A DNA stretch of 64,000 bases from Fodinibacter sp963800505 (GTDB lineage: Bacteria; Actinomycetota; Actinomycetes; Actinomycetales; Dermatophilaceae), in contig CAWDBL010000024.1 in the NCBI GenBank assembly GCA_963800505.1, forward strand, positions 23,605-87,604, given 5' to 3'. Positions 25,283 through 34,224 of the stretch are shown here, one piece after another. Positions within the stretch are counted from its first letter, which is position 1; every line of letters begins with the position of its first letter. The position numbers and the translations under genes were made by a program. Under the pieces are notes generated by a model. That model searched no databases. It was not told the origin of the DNA and saw only the letters and a program-made list of their open reading frames with translations.

Positions 25283-25316
25283 GGCTCGCCAGTGCACGGG
25301 CGCGCACTGGCGAGCC
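25283..25316. terminator. intergenic hairpin after the 5'-nucleotidase gene
   Basis: GGCTCGCCAGTGC (25283-25295) pairs perfectly with GCACTGGCGAGCC (25304-25316) across an 8-base loop. There is no T-run, which is common in high-G+C terminators. It could also sit in the leader of the protease gene 20 bases downstream. Confidence 0.55.
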
Positions 25317-25335
25317 CGTCGGGAAGGACGCAGCG

Positions 25336-27654
25336 ATGAGTCGCGCCGCCGCAGCACGGGCGTTCGTCGTCGCCGCCACGGCCGTCGCCGCCACCCTCGG
25401 CGCGATGTCGCCGGCTGCCGCTCGGCCGGATGCCGTCACGGTGCGCGTCATCGTCACCTACGACGCGCTCGCGAGCGCCGGGTCGGTGACCGGTTCGGTC
25501 GACTCCGTGGGCACCGTGACGCGCACCATGAGGCGCTCCCCACACCTGGTGGCCACGGTTCCGGCCGCTGACCTGCCCCGGCTGCGCCGTGCCCCGCACG
25601 TGCGCTCCGTGCAGGTCGACGTCCCGCAGAAGATGGCCCTCGACAGCAGCCTGGCCGTGATCCGGGCCGACGCCGCTCACCACGCCGGCTGGACCGGCGT
25701 CGGCACGACGGTGGCGATCCTCGACACCGGGGTCGACGTCGACCACCCGTTCCTCGGCGGGCGGGTCGTGGCCCAGTACTGCTCGTCGAGCCCGACCGGC
25801 CCCGACCAGCAGTCGCTGTGCCCCAACGGCACGACCGAGGACGACAACGCCGACATCGACTCGCTCGCGGCCTGCGCCAGCGCCACCTCGCGCTCCCTCT
25901 GCGACCACGGCACCCACGTGGCCGGCATCGTGGCCGGCAACGGCACCGGGGTGGCGGGTGCCCCGGCCGCCGGGGTCGCTCCGGGAGCGAGCCTGATCGC
26001 CATGCAGGTCTTCACCCGCTTCAACGACCGTGGCTTCTGCGGGGCGGCATCCTGCGTGGCGTCATACCCCTCCGACCAGCTGCGGGCCCTGGACCGGCTC
26101 GCCGCCCTCGACACCGCGAACCCGTCGTGGAACATCGTGGCGGCCAACCTGAGCCTGGCCAGCGGCACCTACAGCGCACCCTGCGACACCGACCCGCGCA
26201 AGGGAGCGATCGACGCGCTGCTCGCCCAGGGAGTCGCCACCGTCGTCGCGGCCGGCAACAGCAGTGCCGCCGCCGTCTCCAACCCCGGCTGCATCTCCAC
26301 TGCCGTCACCGTCGGCGCGACCACCGATGCCGACGGCCTCGCCTCGTTCAGCAACCGCGGCGCGCTGCTCGACCTGCTCGCGCCCGGCGTCGGCATCACC
26401 TCGTCCGTGCCCGACGACGCCTGGAGCACGATCAGCGGCACGTCGATGGCCGCCCCACACGTCGCCGGCGCCCTCGCCCTGTTGCGACAGCACGCGCCGA
26501 ACCGGTCCGTGACGAGCCTGGTCGACGACCTGCGGTCCAGCGGGAAGCCGGTCAGCTACTCCGCCGGCGCCGTTCGCGTCACCACCAGGCGGATCGACGT
26601 GCTGAGCGCCATCGACCGGAGCACCGGCCCCCGGCTCGCCCTGGCCGGTCCGCCCGCCGTGGCCCCCGAGGGGCACGCGCTGACCGTGACGGGCACGTGG
26701 GCCGACGGGGCCTCCGGCCCACCGGTGAGCGCCACGGCGACCACCGGCACGGTGACCCTGGGCCCCGGCACGTGGTCGTGGACCGCCACCCGGGGGGACG
26801 ACACGACGCAACCTGTCACCATCACCGCGACGGATGCCGGGGGCACCTCCCGCGCACTCACCGTCACGGCCCGGTGGTCGAACGTCGCCCCGACGGCCAC
26901 CCTCGCCGCGGCCGGCACCAAGTCGTGGCACGGCACGGCAGTCGTCTTCGCGCGGGCGGGCGCTCCGGTGGCCTTCTCGCTGGCGGTCACCGACCCCGGC
27001 AGCGACGACATCACCACCCGGTGGGGCTTCGGCGACGGCGGGCGCGCCCTGAACCGTTCGCTGCTGCACCCGCCGTCGGTCGACCCGGCCTCGAGCCCGT
27101 CGGTGGAGCCCCGCTCCCTGACCTCGAGGGTCAGCCACACCTACACCCGGGCCTGCACCCGCACGCTCACCGTGGGTGCCGTCGACGACGACGGTGGGGC
27201 GTCACCGACGCGCTCGCGCCCGGTCGTCGTGCTCGGGACGAGCAGGGCCCGGCACGCGGCGCACTGGTGGGGGGCCGCCTACCGGGGGCAGGTCGCGTCG
27301 GTGGCCTCGGCCGGCCGCCCCTGCCTGCTCGGCACGGCCCGCGCCCTCAGCAGCGTCTTCCCGGAGCGCCGGCACCTGACCACCGATGCTGACGCCGTCG
27401 CGGTGCTCCAGCCGGCCAGGACCGCCACGGCAGTCTCGACGTTCGATGCGAACCTGCTCGCCGCGTGGCTCGACGTCGCTTCCGGCTCGGTCGACCCGTT
27501 CGCCACCTTCGACGCCGACCACAACGGTTCCCGGGAGACCACCGTCGCCGCCTTCCTCCAGTCGGCCGAGCGCAAGCGCAGCTCCGCGTCGACGTCGTCG
27601 AGCATGCTGCGCTCGCTCACGGCGGTACTGGTGCGTCTCTCGACGACCGGCTGA
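25336..27654 (+). CDS. secreted subtilisin-like serine protease (S8)
   Basis: Exported protease of 772 residues. A signal peptide (ARAFVVAATAVAATLGAMSP) is followed by an inhibitor-I9-like propeptide (about 35-100, VRVIVTYDALASAG). The catalytic triad is D130 (ILDTGVDVDHP), H194 (DHGTHVAGIVAG) and S370 (SGTSMAAPHVAGAL), with oxyanion Asn in VAAGNSSA. The C-terminal 340 residues are beta-rich; ITTRWGFGDGG resembles a PKD domain. Several Cys outside the core suggest disulfides. GAAGGA precedes ATG 25336. The 3' end overlaps the convergent PfkB gene by 38 bases. Confidence 0.93.
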   Translation: MSRAAAARAFVVAATAVAATLGAMSPAAARPDAVTVRVIVTYDALASAGSVTGSVDSVGTVTRTMRRSPHLVATVPAADLPRLRRAPHVRSVQVDVPQKMALDSSLAVIRADAAHHAGWTGVGTTVAILDTGVDVDHPFLGGRVVAQYCSSSPTGPDQQSLCPNGTTEDDNADIDSLAACASATSRSLCDHGTHVAGIVAGNGTGVAGAPAAGVAPGASLIAMQVFTRFNDRGFCGAASCVASYPSDQLRALDRLAALDTANPSWNIVAANLSLASGTYSAPCDTDPRKGAIDALLAQGVATVVAAGNSSAAAVSNPGCISTAVTVGATTDADGLASFSNRGALLDLLAPGVGITSSVPDDAWSTISGTSMAAPHVAGALALLRQHAPNRSVTSLVDDLRSSGKPVSYSAGAVRVTTRRIDVLSAIDRSTGPRLALAGPPAVAPEGHALTVTGTWADGASGPPVSATATTGTVTLGPGTWSWTATRGDDTTQPVTITATDAGGTSRALTVTARWSNVAPTATLAAAGTKSWHGTAVVFARAGAPVAFSLAVTDPGSDDITTRWGFGDGGRALNRSLLHPPSVDPASSPSVEPRSLTSRVSHTYTRACTRTLTVGAVDDDGGASPTRSRPVVVLGTSRARHAAHWWGAAYRGQVASVASAGRPCLLGTARALSSVFPERRHLTTDADAVAVLQPARTATAVSTFDANLLAAWLDVASGSVDPFATFDADHNGSRETTVAAFLQSAERKRSSASTSSSMLRSLTAVLVRLSTTG

Positions 27655-28510
27655 ACCCGGCGGCCCAGCCGCGAGCTCCCGGTGTCCCGACCGACCGGGT
27701 CGCCACCGCCACGGCCCGCTCGAGCGCCAACGTCAGGTCGACCGGGCCGTGCCGCGCCAGCTCGGCGAGCAGGGCGCCGTGCAACACGTCACCCGCGCCC
27801 AGGGTGTCCACGACCTCGACGACCGGGACCCCGACCGACCCCGACGACCCGTCGGCGGCGGCCCATCGCACCGGGCCCGACCCCGCGCTGCGGGCGACCC
27901 AGGTCGGGCCGAGGGCCAGCAGGTCGGCCGTCGAGCCACCATTGGGCGGCTGGAAGGCGGCCGAGGCGACCAGCATGTCGACCGACTCGAGCAGGTCGGG
28001 CAGCCCGGGCTTCCATGACCCGGCGTCGAGCAGCACCGGGATGCCGCGAGCGCGCGCCCGCGCAGCCAACGGCACCGCGATGCCGAGGTGGTGGCCGTCG
28101 ACGAGCACGGCCCGGATGCCGTCGAGCAGGTCGTCGACGGTGTGTGCGGGCGGCGCGGAGCCGGCATCCGGGCCGAGCGCACCGCGGGAGACCACGGCGC
28201 GCTCACCGCTCGACCGGGTGAGCAGCACCGTGGCCACGGGCAGCTCGAACTCGTCGCCGGCGACGTCGACGACCTCGACGCCGGCCGAGTCGCAGTCGGC
28301 CCACACCGTGGCGCCGAGCGGCGCGGCGCCCACCGCTGTCACGAGGCGGCACGGCATCCCCAGCAGTGCCGAGGTCGTGGCCGCGTTGAGCGCCGGGCCG
28401 CCGGCCTCCACGCGGGTCGCGAGCGCCACGACCTTCTCGTCGGCCGTGGGCACCCGCTCCACGGTCTGGACGACGTCGACCGTCGCCAGCCCGCAGGCCA
28501 GGGCTGCCAC
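27617..28510 (-). CDS. PfkB-family carbohydrate kinase
   Basis: A ribokinase-like sugar kinase of 297 residues. The N-terminal glycine pair is in EAGGPALNAATTSALLG, and the anion hole with catalytic Asp is in VVEVVDTLGAGDVLHGALL (GAGD). The sugar is not identifiable. GTG 28510 is five bases after the leuA stop, and an overlapping CTG start is also possible, so it is probably read through from leuA. A few PfkB signature residues are conservative variants but the core is complete. Confidence 0.87.
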   Translation of the reverse strand: MAALACGLATVDVVQTVERVPTADEKVVALATRVEAGGPALNAATTSALLGMPCRLVTAVGAAPLGATVWADCDSAGVEVVDVAGDEFELPVATVLLTRSSGERAVVSRGALGPDAGSAPPAHTVDDLLDGIRAVLVDGHHLGIAVPLAARARARGIPVLLDAGSWKPGLPDLLESVDMLVASAAFQPPNGGSTADLLALGPTWVARSAGSGPVRWAAADGSSGSVGVPVVEVVDTLGAGDVLHGALLAELARHGPVDLTLALERAVAVATRSVGTPGARGWAAGFSRSSRDAPVPP

Positions 28511-28515
28511 GTTGC

Positions 28516-30261
28516 TCAGGCGGGCACCACGGCATCGCGGTCGGCGCGGTTGACCGCCGACATGATGGCGCGCAGCGAGGCCTTGACGATCGACTCGTGC
28601 AGGCCGACCCCCCACAGCACCCGCTCGCCGACGGCACACTCGACGTAGGCGGCCGCGCGGGCGTCGCCACCGGCCGACAGGGCGTGCTCGTGGTAGTCGA
28701 GCACGCGCACGTCGACCCCGAGCGGCCCGAGGGCCTGGATGAAGGCCGCGATCGGGCCGTTGCCCGTGCCGCTGATCTCGACCTCCTTGCCGAAGTCGGT
28801 GATGGTCGACTCGATGTGGTCCATGCCGTCGTCGGCGCCGGTCAGCGTCGAGCGCACCGGGGCGAACCGGCCCCAGCGCTCGCCCGCCTCGTCGGCGTGC
28901 AGGTACTCGTCGGCGAACATCTGCCAGATCTCCGCGGCCGACAGCTCGCCGCCCTCGGAGTCGGTGCGGCGCTGCACGACGTGGCTGAACTCCACCTGGA
29001 GGCGGCGCGGCAGGTCGAGACCGTGCTCGGCCTTGAGCAGGTACGACACCCCGCCCTTGCCGCTCTGGCTGTTGACCCGGACGACGGCCTCGTAGGAGCG
29101 GCCGATGTCGTGCGGGTCGATCGGCAGGTAGGGCACGCCCCAGTCGATGTGGTCGACGTCGGTGCCGGCCGCGGTGCTGCGGCGGTCCATGTCCTCCAGG
29201 CCCTTCTTGATGGCGTCCTGGTGGGAGCCGGAGAAGGCCGTGTAGACGAGGTCGCCGCCCCACGGGTGCCGCTCGTGCACCGGCAGCTGGTTGCAGTACT
29301 CGACGGTGCGCCGGATCTCGGCCATGTCGGAGAAGTCGATCTGCGGGTCGATGCCCTGGCTGAACAGGTTCATGCCCAAGGTGACCAGGCAGACGTTGCC
29401 CGTGCGCTCGCCGTTGCCGAACAGGCAGCCCTCGATCCGGTCGGCGCCGGCAAGCCGGCCGAGCTCGGCCGCGGCGACGCCCTCACCGCGGTCGTTGTGC
29501 GGGTGAAGGCTGACGACGACCGACTCGCGGCGGTCGAGGTGGCGCACCATCCACTCGATGGAGTCGGCGTAGACGTTGGGGGTCGCCATCTCGACGGTGG
29601 CGGGCAGGTTGACGATCATCTTGTGGTCGGGGGTCGGGTCGATGACCGCGATGACCTCGTTGCAGATGCGCACCGCGAACTCGAGCTCGGTGCCGGTGTA
29701 CGACTCGGGCGAGTACTCGTAGTAGACGTCGGTCTCGGGGATGGTCTCCTCGAGCTTCCTGCACAGCCGGGCGCCCTGGAGGGCGATGTCGATGATGCCC
29801 TCCTCGCTCATCCCGAACACGACGCGGCGCTGCAGCACCGAGGTCGAGTTGTAGAAGTGCACGATCGCCTGCTTGCTGCCGCGGATGGCGTCGAAGGTGC
29901 GCTCGATGAGGTGGTCGCGGCACTGGGTGAGCACCTGGATCGTCACGTCGTCGGGGATGTGCCCGCCGTCGATCAGGTCGCGGCAGAAGTCGAAGTCGGT
30001 CTGGCTGGCGCTCGGGAAGCCGACCTCGATCTCCTTGTAGCCCATCCGCACGAGCAGCTTGAACATGCGCATCTTGCGCTCGGCGTCCATCGGGTCGATG
30101 AGGGCCTGGTTGCCGTCGCGCAGGTCGACCGCGCACCAGCGCGGTGCCTTGGTCATCACCTGGTCGGGCCAGGTGCGGTCGGGCACGTGGACCTCGAGCT
30201 GCTCCTGGAACGGCACGTACTTCTGGGTCGGCATGCCCGAGGGCTGCTGGGGGTGGATCAC
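28516..30261 (-). CDS. leuA: 2-isopropylmalate synthase
   Basis: First committed step of leucine synthesis: acetyl-CoA plus 2-ketoisovalerate to 2-isopropylmalate. The TIM-barrel signature LRDGNQALIDPM is near residue 50 and the metal-binding His pair is in SLHPHNDRGEG. GCLFGNGERTGNV is the second family signature. The C-terminal LeuA dimer domain (FGKEVEISGTGNGPIAAFIQ) is the leucine feedback site. The length of 581 residues matches actinobacterial enzymes. GTG 30261 has GAAGGA about nine bases upstream. A possible Leu-rich leader peptide lies upstream (30334-30405). Confidence 0.97.
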   Translation of the reverse strand: MIHPQQPSGMPTQKYVPFQEQLEVHVPDRTWPDQVMTKAPRWCAVDLRDGNQALIDPMDAERKMRMFKLLVRMGYKEIEVGFPSASQTDFDFCRDLIDGGHIPDDVTIQVLTQCRDHLIERTFDAIRGSKQAIVHFYNSTSVLQRRVVFGMSEEGIIDIALQGARLCRKLEETIPETDVYYEYSPESYTGTELEFAVRICNEVIAVIDPTPDHKMIVNLPATVEMATPNVYADSIEWMVRHLDRRESVVVSLHPHNDRGEGVAAAELGRLAGADRIEGCLFGNGERTGNVCLVTLGMNLFSQGIDPQIDFSDMAEIRRTVEYCNQLPVHERHPWGGDLVYTAFSGSHQDAIKKGLEDMDRRSTAAGTDVDHIDWGVPYLPIDPHDIGRSYEAVVRVNSQSGKGGVSYLLKAEHGLDLPRRLQVEFSHVVQRRTDSEGGELSAAEIWQMFADEYLHADEAGERWGRFAPVRSTLTGADDGMDHIESTITDFGKEVEISGTGNGPIAAFIQALGPLGVDVRVLDYHEHALSAGGDARAAAYVECAVGERVLWGVGLHESIVKASLRAIMSAVNRADRDAVVPA

Positions 30262-30333
30262 TGGTCTGCTTCCTTCACACTTCGTCGGGGTTCAGCCGGT
30301 GCAGCAGAAGCTCCGCGACGAGGGGCGGCCGAT

Positions 30334-30405
30334 TCAGGCCCCGCCGCGGCAGCGAAGGAGGAGGTGTCCGTGAAGCACGACCCCAGCGTCCCACGCGACC
30401 GGCAT
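30334..30405 (-). CDS. candidate leucine leader peptide upstream of leuA
   Basis: A 23-codon open frame starting at an ATG and containing three consecutive Leu codons (CTC CTC CTT, in HGHLLLRC), plus one more Leu. It ends 72 bases before leuA. G+C-rich complementary stretches (GGCC...GGCC and GGGGC...GCCCC) follow. Leader-peptide attenuation is the usual control of leuA in actinobacteria. No ribosome binding site is evident, and a second, overlapping Leu-containing frame lacks a start codon. Confidence 0.3.
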   Translation of the reverse strand: MPVAWDAGVVLHGHLLLRCRGGA

Positions 30406-30431
30406 CGCGCCAAGCCCGGGGCGGTTGCGGG

Positions 30432-31127
30432 TCACATCTCGGGACGCAGCACGGCCACGGTGACGCTGCGGCGCACCTCGAACCCGACTCGGCGGTAGAG
30501 GCGGTGGGCGCCCTCGTTGCCGTCGCGCACGTGCAGCATCGCGCGGTCGCCACGCTCCTGGATGCCGTGCGCCGCGGCCAGCGTGACGACGGCGCCCAGA
30601 CCTGCGCCGCGCACCGCCGGGTCGACGCAGACCCCCGAGACCTCGCCGAAGCCCTCGACCCGCATCCGCTCCCCCGCCATCGCGACGAGCCGGCCCCCGC
30701 GGCGGATGCCGAACCAGCGCCCGGTGAGGTGGCTGTTCGGGCCGAAGGGCCCGGGTTCGGTGGCCGCCGCCAGGGCGACCATGTCGGGCGAGTCGGATGC
30801 CGTGAGCTCGACCACCTCGCGGCTCGCCTGCGCCGGTGGCTCGGTGAGGTCGCCGGCGACGTACTGCGTGGCGGGTTCGCGGAGCAGCTCGCGCCAGCCG
30901 GCTGGTGTTGGTTCGACCTCACCACGCAGGAAGACGGCAGTGCCGCCCTGGCCGACGAGCTCGGCCAGGGCCGCCCAGCCGTCGGGGTCGAGGTGCTCGA
31001 CCCCGCAGAACGGTGCGATCTCGTCGCGGTAGCGGCGGGCCACGCCACCGGCGGCGCTCTCGGCGAGGTGGGCGTGCGGGCCGGCGAGGGCGTGCCACGC
31101 CACGTCGTCGAGCACGTGGTCGGTCAC
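30432..31127 (-). CDS. GNAT-family N-acetyltransferase
   Basis: A 231-residue acetyltransferase with an N-terminal helical half and a C-terminal GNAT domain. Acetyl-CoA-binding motif A is SGVCVDPAVRGAGLGAVVTL and the motif B end is HRLYRRVGFEVRR. FGEVSGV and MAGERMRV form the core strands. The substrate is unknown. GTG 31127 lies three bases after the DDAH stop, so it is the third gene of the ACC deaminase-DDAH operon. Confidence 0.87.
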   Translation of the reverse strand: MTDHVLDDVAWHALAGPHAHLAESAAGGVARRYRDEIAPFCGVEHLDPDGWAALAELVGQGGTAVFLRGEVEPTPAGWRELLREPATQYVAGDLTEPPAQASREVVELTASDSPDMVALAAATEPGPFGPNSHLTGRWFGIRRGGRLVAMAGERMRVEGFGEVSGVCVDPAVRGAGLGAVVTLAAAHGIQERGDRAMLHVRDGNEGAHRLYRRVGFEVRRSVTVAVLRPEM

Positions 31128-31130
31128 GGC

Positions 31131-31925
31131 TCAGCCTCGGACCCGCACCGAGAGGCACGTGACGCAGCCCTCGAGCTTCTCGAACTCCGACACGTCGACC
31201 TCGGTGACGGTGTAGCCCCGCCCGCGGTAGGACGCGGCGGTGCGCGGTGCGCTGGTCGCCATCAGCAGGTGGTCGGCAGCCAGGTGCACGACGTGGGCGC
31301 CGCCCTCCTCGGGCACGTCCTCGTAGGCGGGGAACGCCTCCTTGTCGTCGACGACCGGGCCCCAGCCGACCACGGTGCCGTCGGGCAGGGCGGTGCAGGC
31401 CGACTTCAGGTGCAGCGCCCGCTCGACCGGCACGGCCTGCACCCGAACTCCGAACTCGCGCAGGTGCATTGCGAGCTGCTGGATGCCGATGCCGTTGGTG
31501 CGCCCGCCGAGGCCGACGTAGGCGGTGCCCCCCGCGCGCAGCACGTCGCCACCGTCGAGGGTGCCGGGCGCCTCGATGTGGACGACGCGCAGGCCGAGGT
31601 CACGCACCGCCCGCTCGACACCGGCCACCTCTCCGCGGCGCTCGGGGGCGCCGGAGCGGGCGATGACGGCAAGGTCACCGTGCACGACGACCGGGTCCTC
31701 GACGAAGACGGCGTCGGGGTGGTCGTCGGCGGGCTCGACCTCGACGATCGTCCAGCCGTTGCGGCTCAGCGCGTCCACGTATCCCTGCCACTGCTGGCGG
31801 GCCAGGTCGAGGTCGACCGGGGTGCGGTCGAGGTGGGTGATGATGCCGTCGGGCAGGCGCGGGCCGGGCCGGCGGACGAGAGCGATGGGGGGCGTCACGG
31901 CATCCGGGCTCACGAGGCCGGCCAC
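31131..31925 (-). CDS. ddaH: dimethylarginine dimethylaminohydrolase-like amidinotransferase
   Basis: Hydrolyses N-omega-methylated arginines to citrulline and methylamines. 264 residues of the guanidino-modifying fold: DAVFVEDPVV, PGTLDGGDVL (substrate Asp), RALHLKSACT (catalytic His) and the terminal EGCVTCLS with C254/C257 as nucleophile region. GTG 31925 overlaps the upstream ACC deaminase gene by 16 bases. It may scavenge methylarginine nitrogen; arginine deiminase activity is a less likely alternative because the protein is short. Confidence 0.88.
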   Translation of the reverse strand: MAGLVSPDAVTPPIALVRRPGPRLPDGIITHLDRTPVDLDLARQQWQGYVDALSRNGWTIVEVEPADDHPDAVFVEDPVVVHGDLAVIARSGAPERRGEVAGVERAVRDLGLRVVHIEAPGTLDGGDVLRAGGTAYVGLGGRTNGIGIQQLAMHLREFGVRVQAVPVERALHLKSACTALPDGTVVGWGPVVDDKEAFPAYEDVPEEGGAHVVHLAADHLLMATSAPRTAASYRGRGYTVTEVDVSEFEKLEGCVTCLSVRVRG

Positions 31926-32935
31926 AGGGAATGGTAGGCGTTGAGCGCGGGCTGGCCGCCGAGGTGGGCGTACAACACCGTCGAGTCCCTGGGGATGTCC
32001 GCGGAGCGCACCAGGTCGATGAGCCCGGCCAGCGACTTCCCCTCGTACACGGGGTCGGTGATCATCGCCTCGAGCTCGGCGCCGAGGCGCATCGCCTCCA
32101 TGGTGGAGTCGACAGGGACGCCGTAGAGGTCACCGGCCCAGTCGGGGAGCAGGGCGAACTCGTCGTCGCGCAGGTCGCGGCCGAGCTCGATGACCTCGGC
32201 GGTCTGGCGGGCGATCCGTTCCAGCTGGGCGCGGGTGGTGTCGAGCGTGGCGGAGGCGTCGATGCCGATGACGCGGCGCTTGACGCCGGTGAGGTCCTCG
32301 AGCGCGGCGAATCCCGCGACCATCCCGGCATGGGTGGAGCAGGTGACCGTGCAGACCACGATGGTGTCGAAGTGCACGCCGAGCGCCTTCTCCTGCTCCG
32401 CGAGCTCGAAGGCGTAGTTGGCGAAACCGACTCCCCCGAGGGGGTGCTCGCTCGCACCCGCCGGGATGGGGTAGGCAGTGCCACCGCCCTCCTCCACCTC
32501 GCGCAGCGCGTCCTTCCACGAGTCGCGGATGCCGATGTCGAAGCCGTGCGGGTCGAGCCGGGAGTCGGCGCCCATCATCCGGGACAGCAGGATGTTGCCG
32601 ACCTTGTCGTTGACCGGGTCGTCCCACGGCACCCACTTCTCCTGCACCAGACGGCATTTCAGGCCGAGGTGCGCGGCGACCGCGGCGACCTGACGGGTGT
32701 GGTTCGACTGGTAGCCACCGATCGACACGAGGGTGTCGGCGCCGCTGGCGAGCACGTCGGGGACGATGTACTCGAGCTTGCGGATCTTGTTGCCGCCGAA
32801 CGCCAGGCCGCTGTTGACGTCCTCGCGCTTGGCCCACACCTGGGCTCCGCCGAGGTGGTCGCTGAGTCGGCGCAGGTGCTGCAGCGGGCTGGGACCGAAG
32901 GTGAGCTGGTGGCGCGGGATGTCGTGGAGACGCAT
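31910..32935 (-). CDS. acdS: 1-aminocyclopropane-1-carboxylate deaminase
   Basis: PLP enzyme that opens ACC, the ethylene precursor of plants, to 2-oxobutyrate and ammonia. 341 residues, as in characterised enzymes. The PLP Lys is K50 in LAFGGNKIRKLEY, preceded by KREDVNSG. SIGGYQSNHTRQ and TCSTHAGMVAGF surround the cofactor. The Glu in DPVYEGKS and the Leu in YAHLGGQPALN are the residues that separate true ACC deaminases from D-cysteine desulfhydrases, and both are present. First gene of the operon with ddaH and a GNAT gene. Suggests contact with plants or rhizosphere. Confidence 0.9.
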   Translation of the reverse strand: MRLHDIPRHQLTFGPSPLQHLRRLSDHLGGAQVWAKREDVNSGLAFGGNKIRKLEYIVPDVLASGADTLVSIGGYQSNHTRQVAAVAAHLGLKCRLVQEKWVPWDDPVNDKVGNILLSRMMGADSRLDPHGFDIGIRDSWKDALREVEEGGGTAYPIPAGASEHPLGGVGFANYAFELAEQEKALGVHFDTIVVCTVTCSTHAGMVAGFAALEDLTGVKRRVIGIDASATLDTTRAQLERIARQTAEVIELGRDLRDDEFALLPDWAGDLYGVPVDSTMEAMRLGAELEAMITDPVYEGKSLAGLIDLVRSADIPRDSTVLYAHLGGQPALNAYHSLWPAS

Positions 32936-33001
32936 GCTGCTGGTTCTACCACCGACAACCCGGATGCGGTCAGGGGCGTCCGTGGGCCACCCTTGGATCT
33001 C

Positions 33002-33907
33002 GTGACCACCGACCTGCCTGCCGGCCTGACCGCCCGGCCGCTCACGCCCGATGACCTCGACGCGGCCTTCGCCGTGTACTCCGGTGCCGAGCTCGAGGAT
33101 GCCGGCCACCTCGCGCTCGAGCCCGAGGACATCGCGGGCGACTGGGCGCGGCCCAGCTTCGACCTCGCGACCGACAGCATCGGCGTCTTCGACGGCGACC
33201 GGATGGTCGGCGCCGCCGAGGTGACCACCGGTGGGACGCGCGCCGAGGGCGCCGTCCTGCCGGGCGAGCGAGGTCGCGGGATCGGGTCGTGGCTGGCTGC
33301 CTGGACCGAGCAGCGCGCGACGTCGCTCGGGTCGTCGCAGGTCGGCCAGGTGGCGCCGGACGGGTCGCTCCCGCAGCGCTTCCTGCGGGGCCGTGGCTAT
33401 CGGCTGGGGCACACCTCGTGGGTGCTCGAGCTGCCCGAGGGGCGGGAGGTGCCGCGGCGGTCGCTCCCACCGGGGTACACGCTCGGGACGGCCGACACCG
33501 AAGAACAGAGGCGGGCGGCCTACGAGGTCGTGCAGGACGCGTTCGACGAGTGGGAGGGGCGCGTACGCAACTCCTTCGAGGACTGGGCAGCGACGACTGT
33601 GCGCCGTCCCGGTATGCAACCGTGGCAGCTGCGAGTCGTCGAGCACGACGGAGTGGTCGTGGGGGCCTCGTTCACGATCCTCGACAGCCAAGGCGTGGGG
33701 TTCGTGGACCAGCTCGCCGTCGAGCGGTTGCACCGAGGACAGGGGCTGGCGCAGGCGCTGCTCGCCGATGCGTTCGCCAGGGCGCGCGAGCACGGCGCGA
33801 CCCGCAGCGAGCTGTCGACCGACTCACGCACGGGGGCCCTCGACCTCTACCTCAAGGTGGGCATGGAGGTCACCCAGGTCTGGAGTCGCCTGGTGACCGA
33901 CCTGTGA
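33002..33907 (+). CDS. tandem-domain GNAT acetyltransferase
   Basis: A 301-residue protein with two GNAT-like halves. The N-terminal one (residues 1-140, PGERGRGIGSWLAAWTEQRA) has a clear acetyl-CoA loop. The C-terminal one (155-301) has VDQLAVERLHRGQGLAQALL and DLYLKVGMEVTQVW. Both may bind CoA, or one may be structural. The start at GTG 33002 leaves 66 bases to the divergent acdS gene. Substrate unknown. Confidence 0.85.
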   Translation: MTTDLPAGLTARPLTPDDLDAAFAVYSGAELEDAGHLALEPEDIAGDWARPSFDLATDSIGVFDGDRMVGAAEVTTGGTRAEGAVLPGERGRGIGSWLAAWTEQRATSLGSSQVGQVAPDGSLPQRFLRGRGYRLGHTSWVLELPEGREVPRRSLPPGYTLGTADTEEQRRAAYEVVQDAFDEWEGRVRNSFEDWAATTVRRPGMQPWQLRVVEHDGVVVGASFTILDSQGVGFVDQLAVERLHRGQGLAQALLADAFARAREHGATRSELSTDSRTGALDLYLKVGMEVTQVWSRLVTDL

Positions 33908-33911
33908 CGGG

Positions 33912-34166
33912 TCAGGTGCGCAGGGTGCCGACCAGGGTGACGTACTCGTCGCGGGCGTCCTCGACGCTCATCCCCTTCGCGTCGGCCCAGGCGTCGTACT
34001 TGGCGCGGCCGACCGGGCTCGTGAACCCGGGGCGCTTGCCCGCGACATCACCCTCGGACGCCTGCTTGTAGAGCGCGTAGAGCCGCAGCTTGGTCTCGTT
34101 GCCCGGATCGATCACGAGCGAGTTGACGTAGGCGGCAGCGGCATGGAACTCGTCCTCGGTGGCCAT
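33912..34166 (-). CDS. acyl-CoA-binding protein (ACBP)
   Basis: A complete 84-residue ACBP: four-helix bundle that binds long-chain acyl-CoA in the cytosol. KLRLYALYKQASEGDV, KRPGFTSPVGRAKYDAWADA and MSVEDARDEYVTLV carry the conserved Tyr, Lys and Trp that contact the CoA and acyl chain. ACBP is typical of eukaryotes and patchy in bacteria. It is divergent from the large acyl-CoA dehydrogenase (58 bases apart). A TAGAGT box lies six bases before the ATG. Confidence 0.93.
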   Translation of the reverse strand: MATEDEFHAAAAYVNSLVIDPGNETKLRLYALYKQASEGDVAGKRPGFTSPVGRAKYDAWADAKGMSVEDARDEYVTLVGTLRT

Positions 34167-34172
34167 GGCGCC

Positions 34173-34178
34173 ACTCTA
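34173..34178 (-). promoter_or_regulatory. -10 box for the ACBP gene
   Basis: TAGAGT on the minus strand, six bases before ATG 34166; leaderless transcript suggested. Confidence 0.4.
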
Positions 34179-34224
34179 GGGCGACAGGTGAGAGGGTGGA
34201 ACACCGACCTTCCGAGGAGCCACG

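Noticed and set aside
30275..30340. Second Leu-containing frame (VAELLLHRLN) before leuA as the leader peptide
   Set aside because: No start codon nearby in that frame; the ATG-initiated frame at 30334-30405 is the better candidate.
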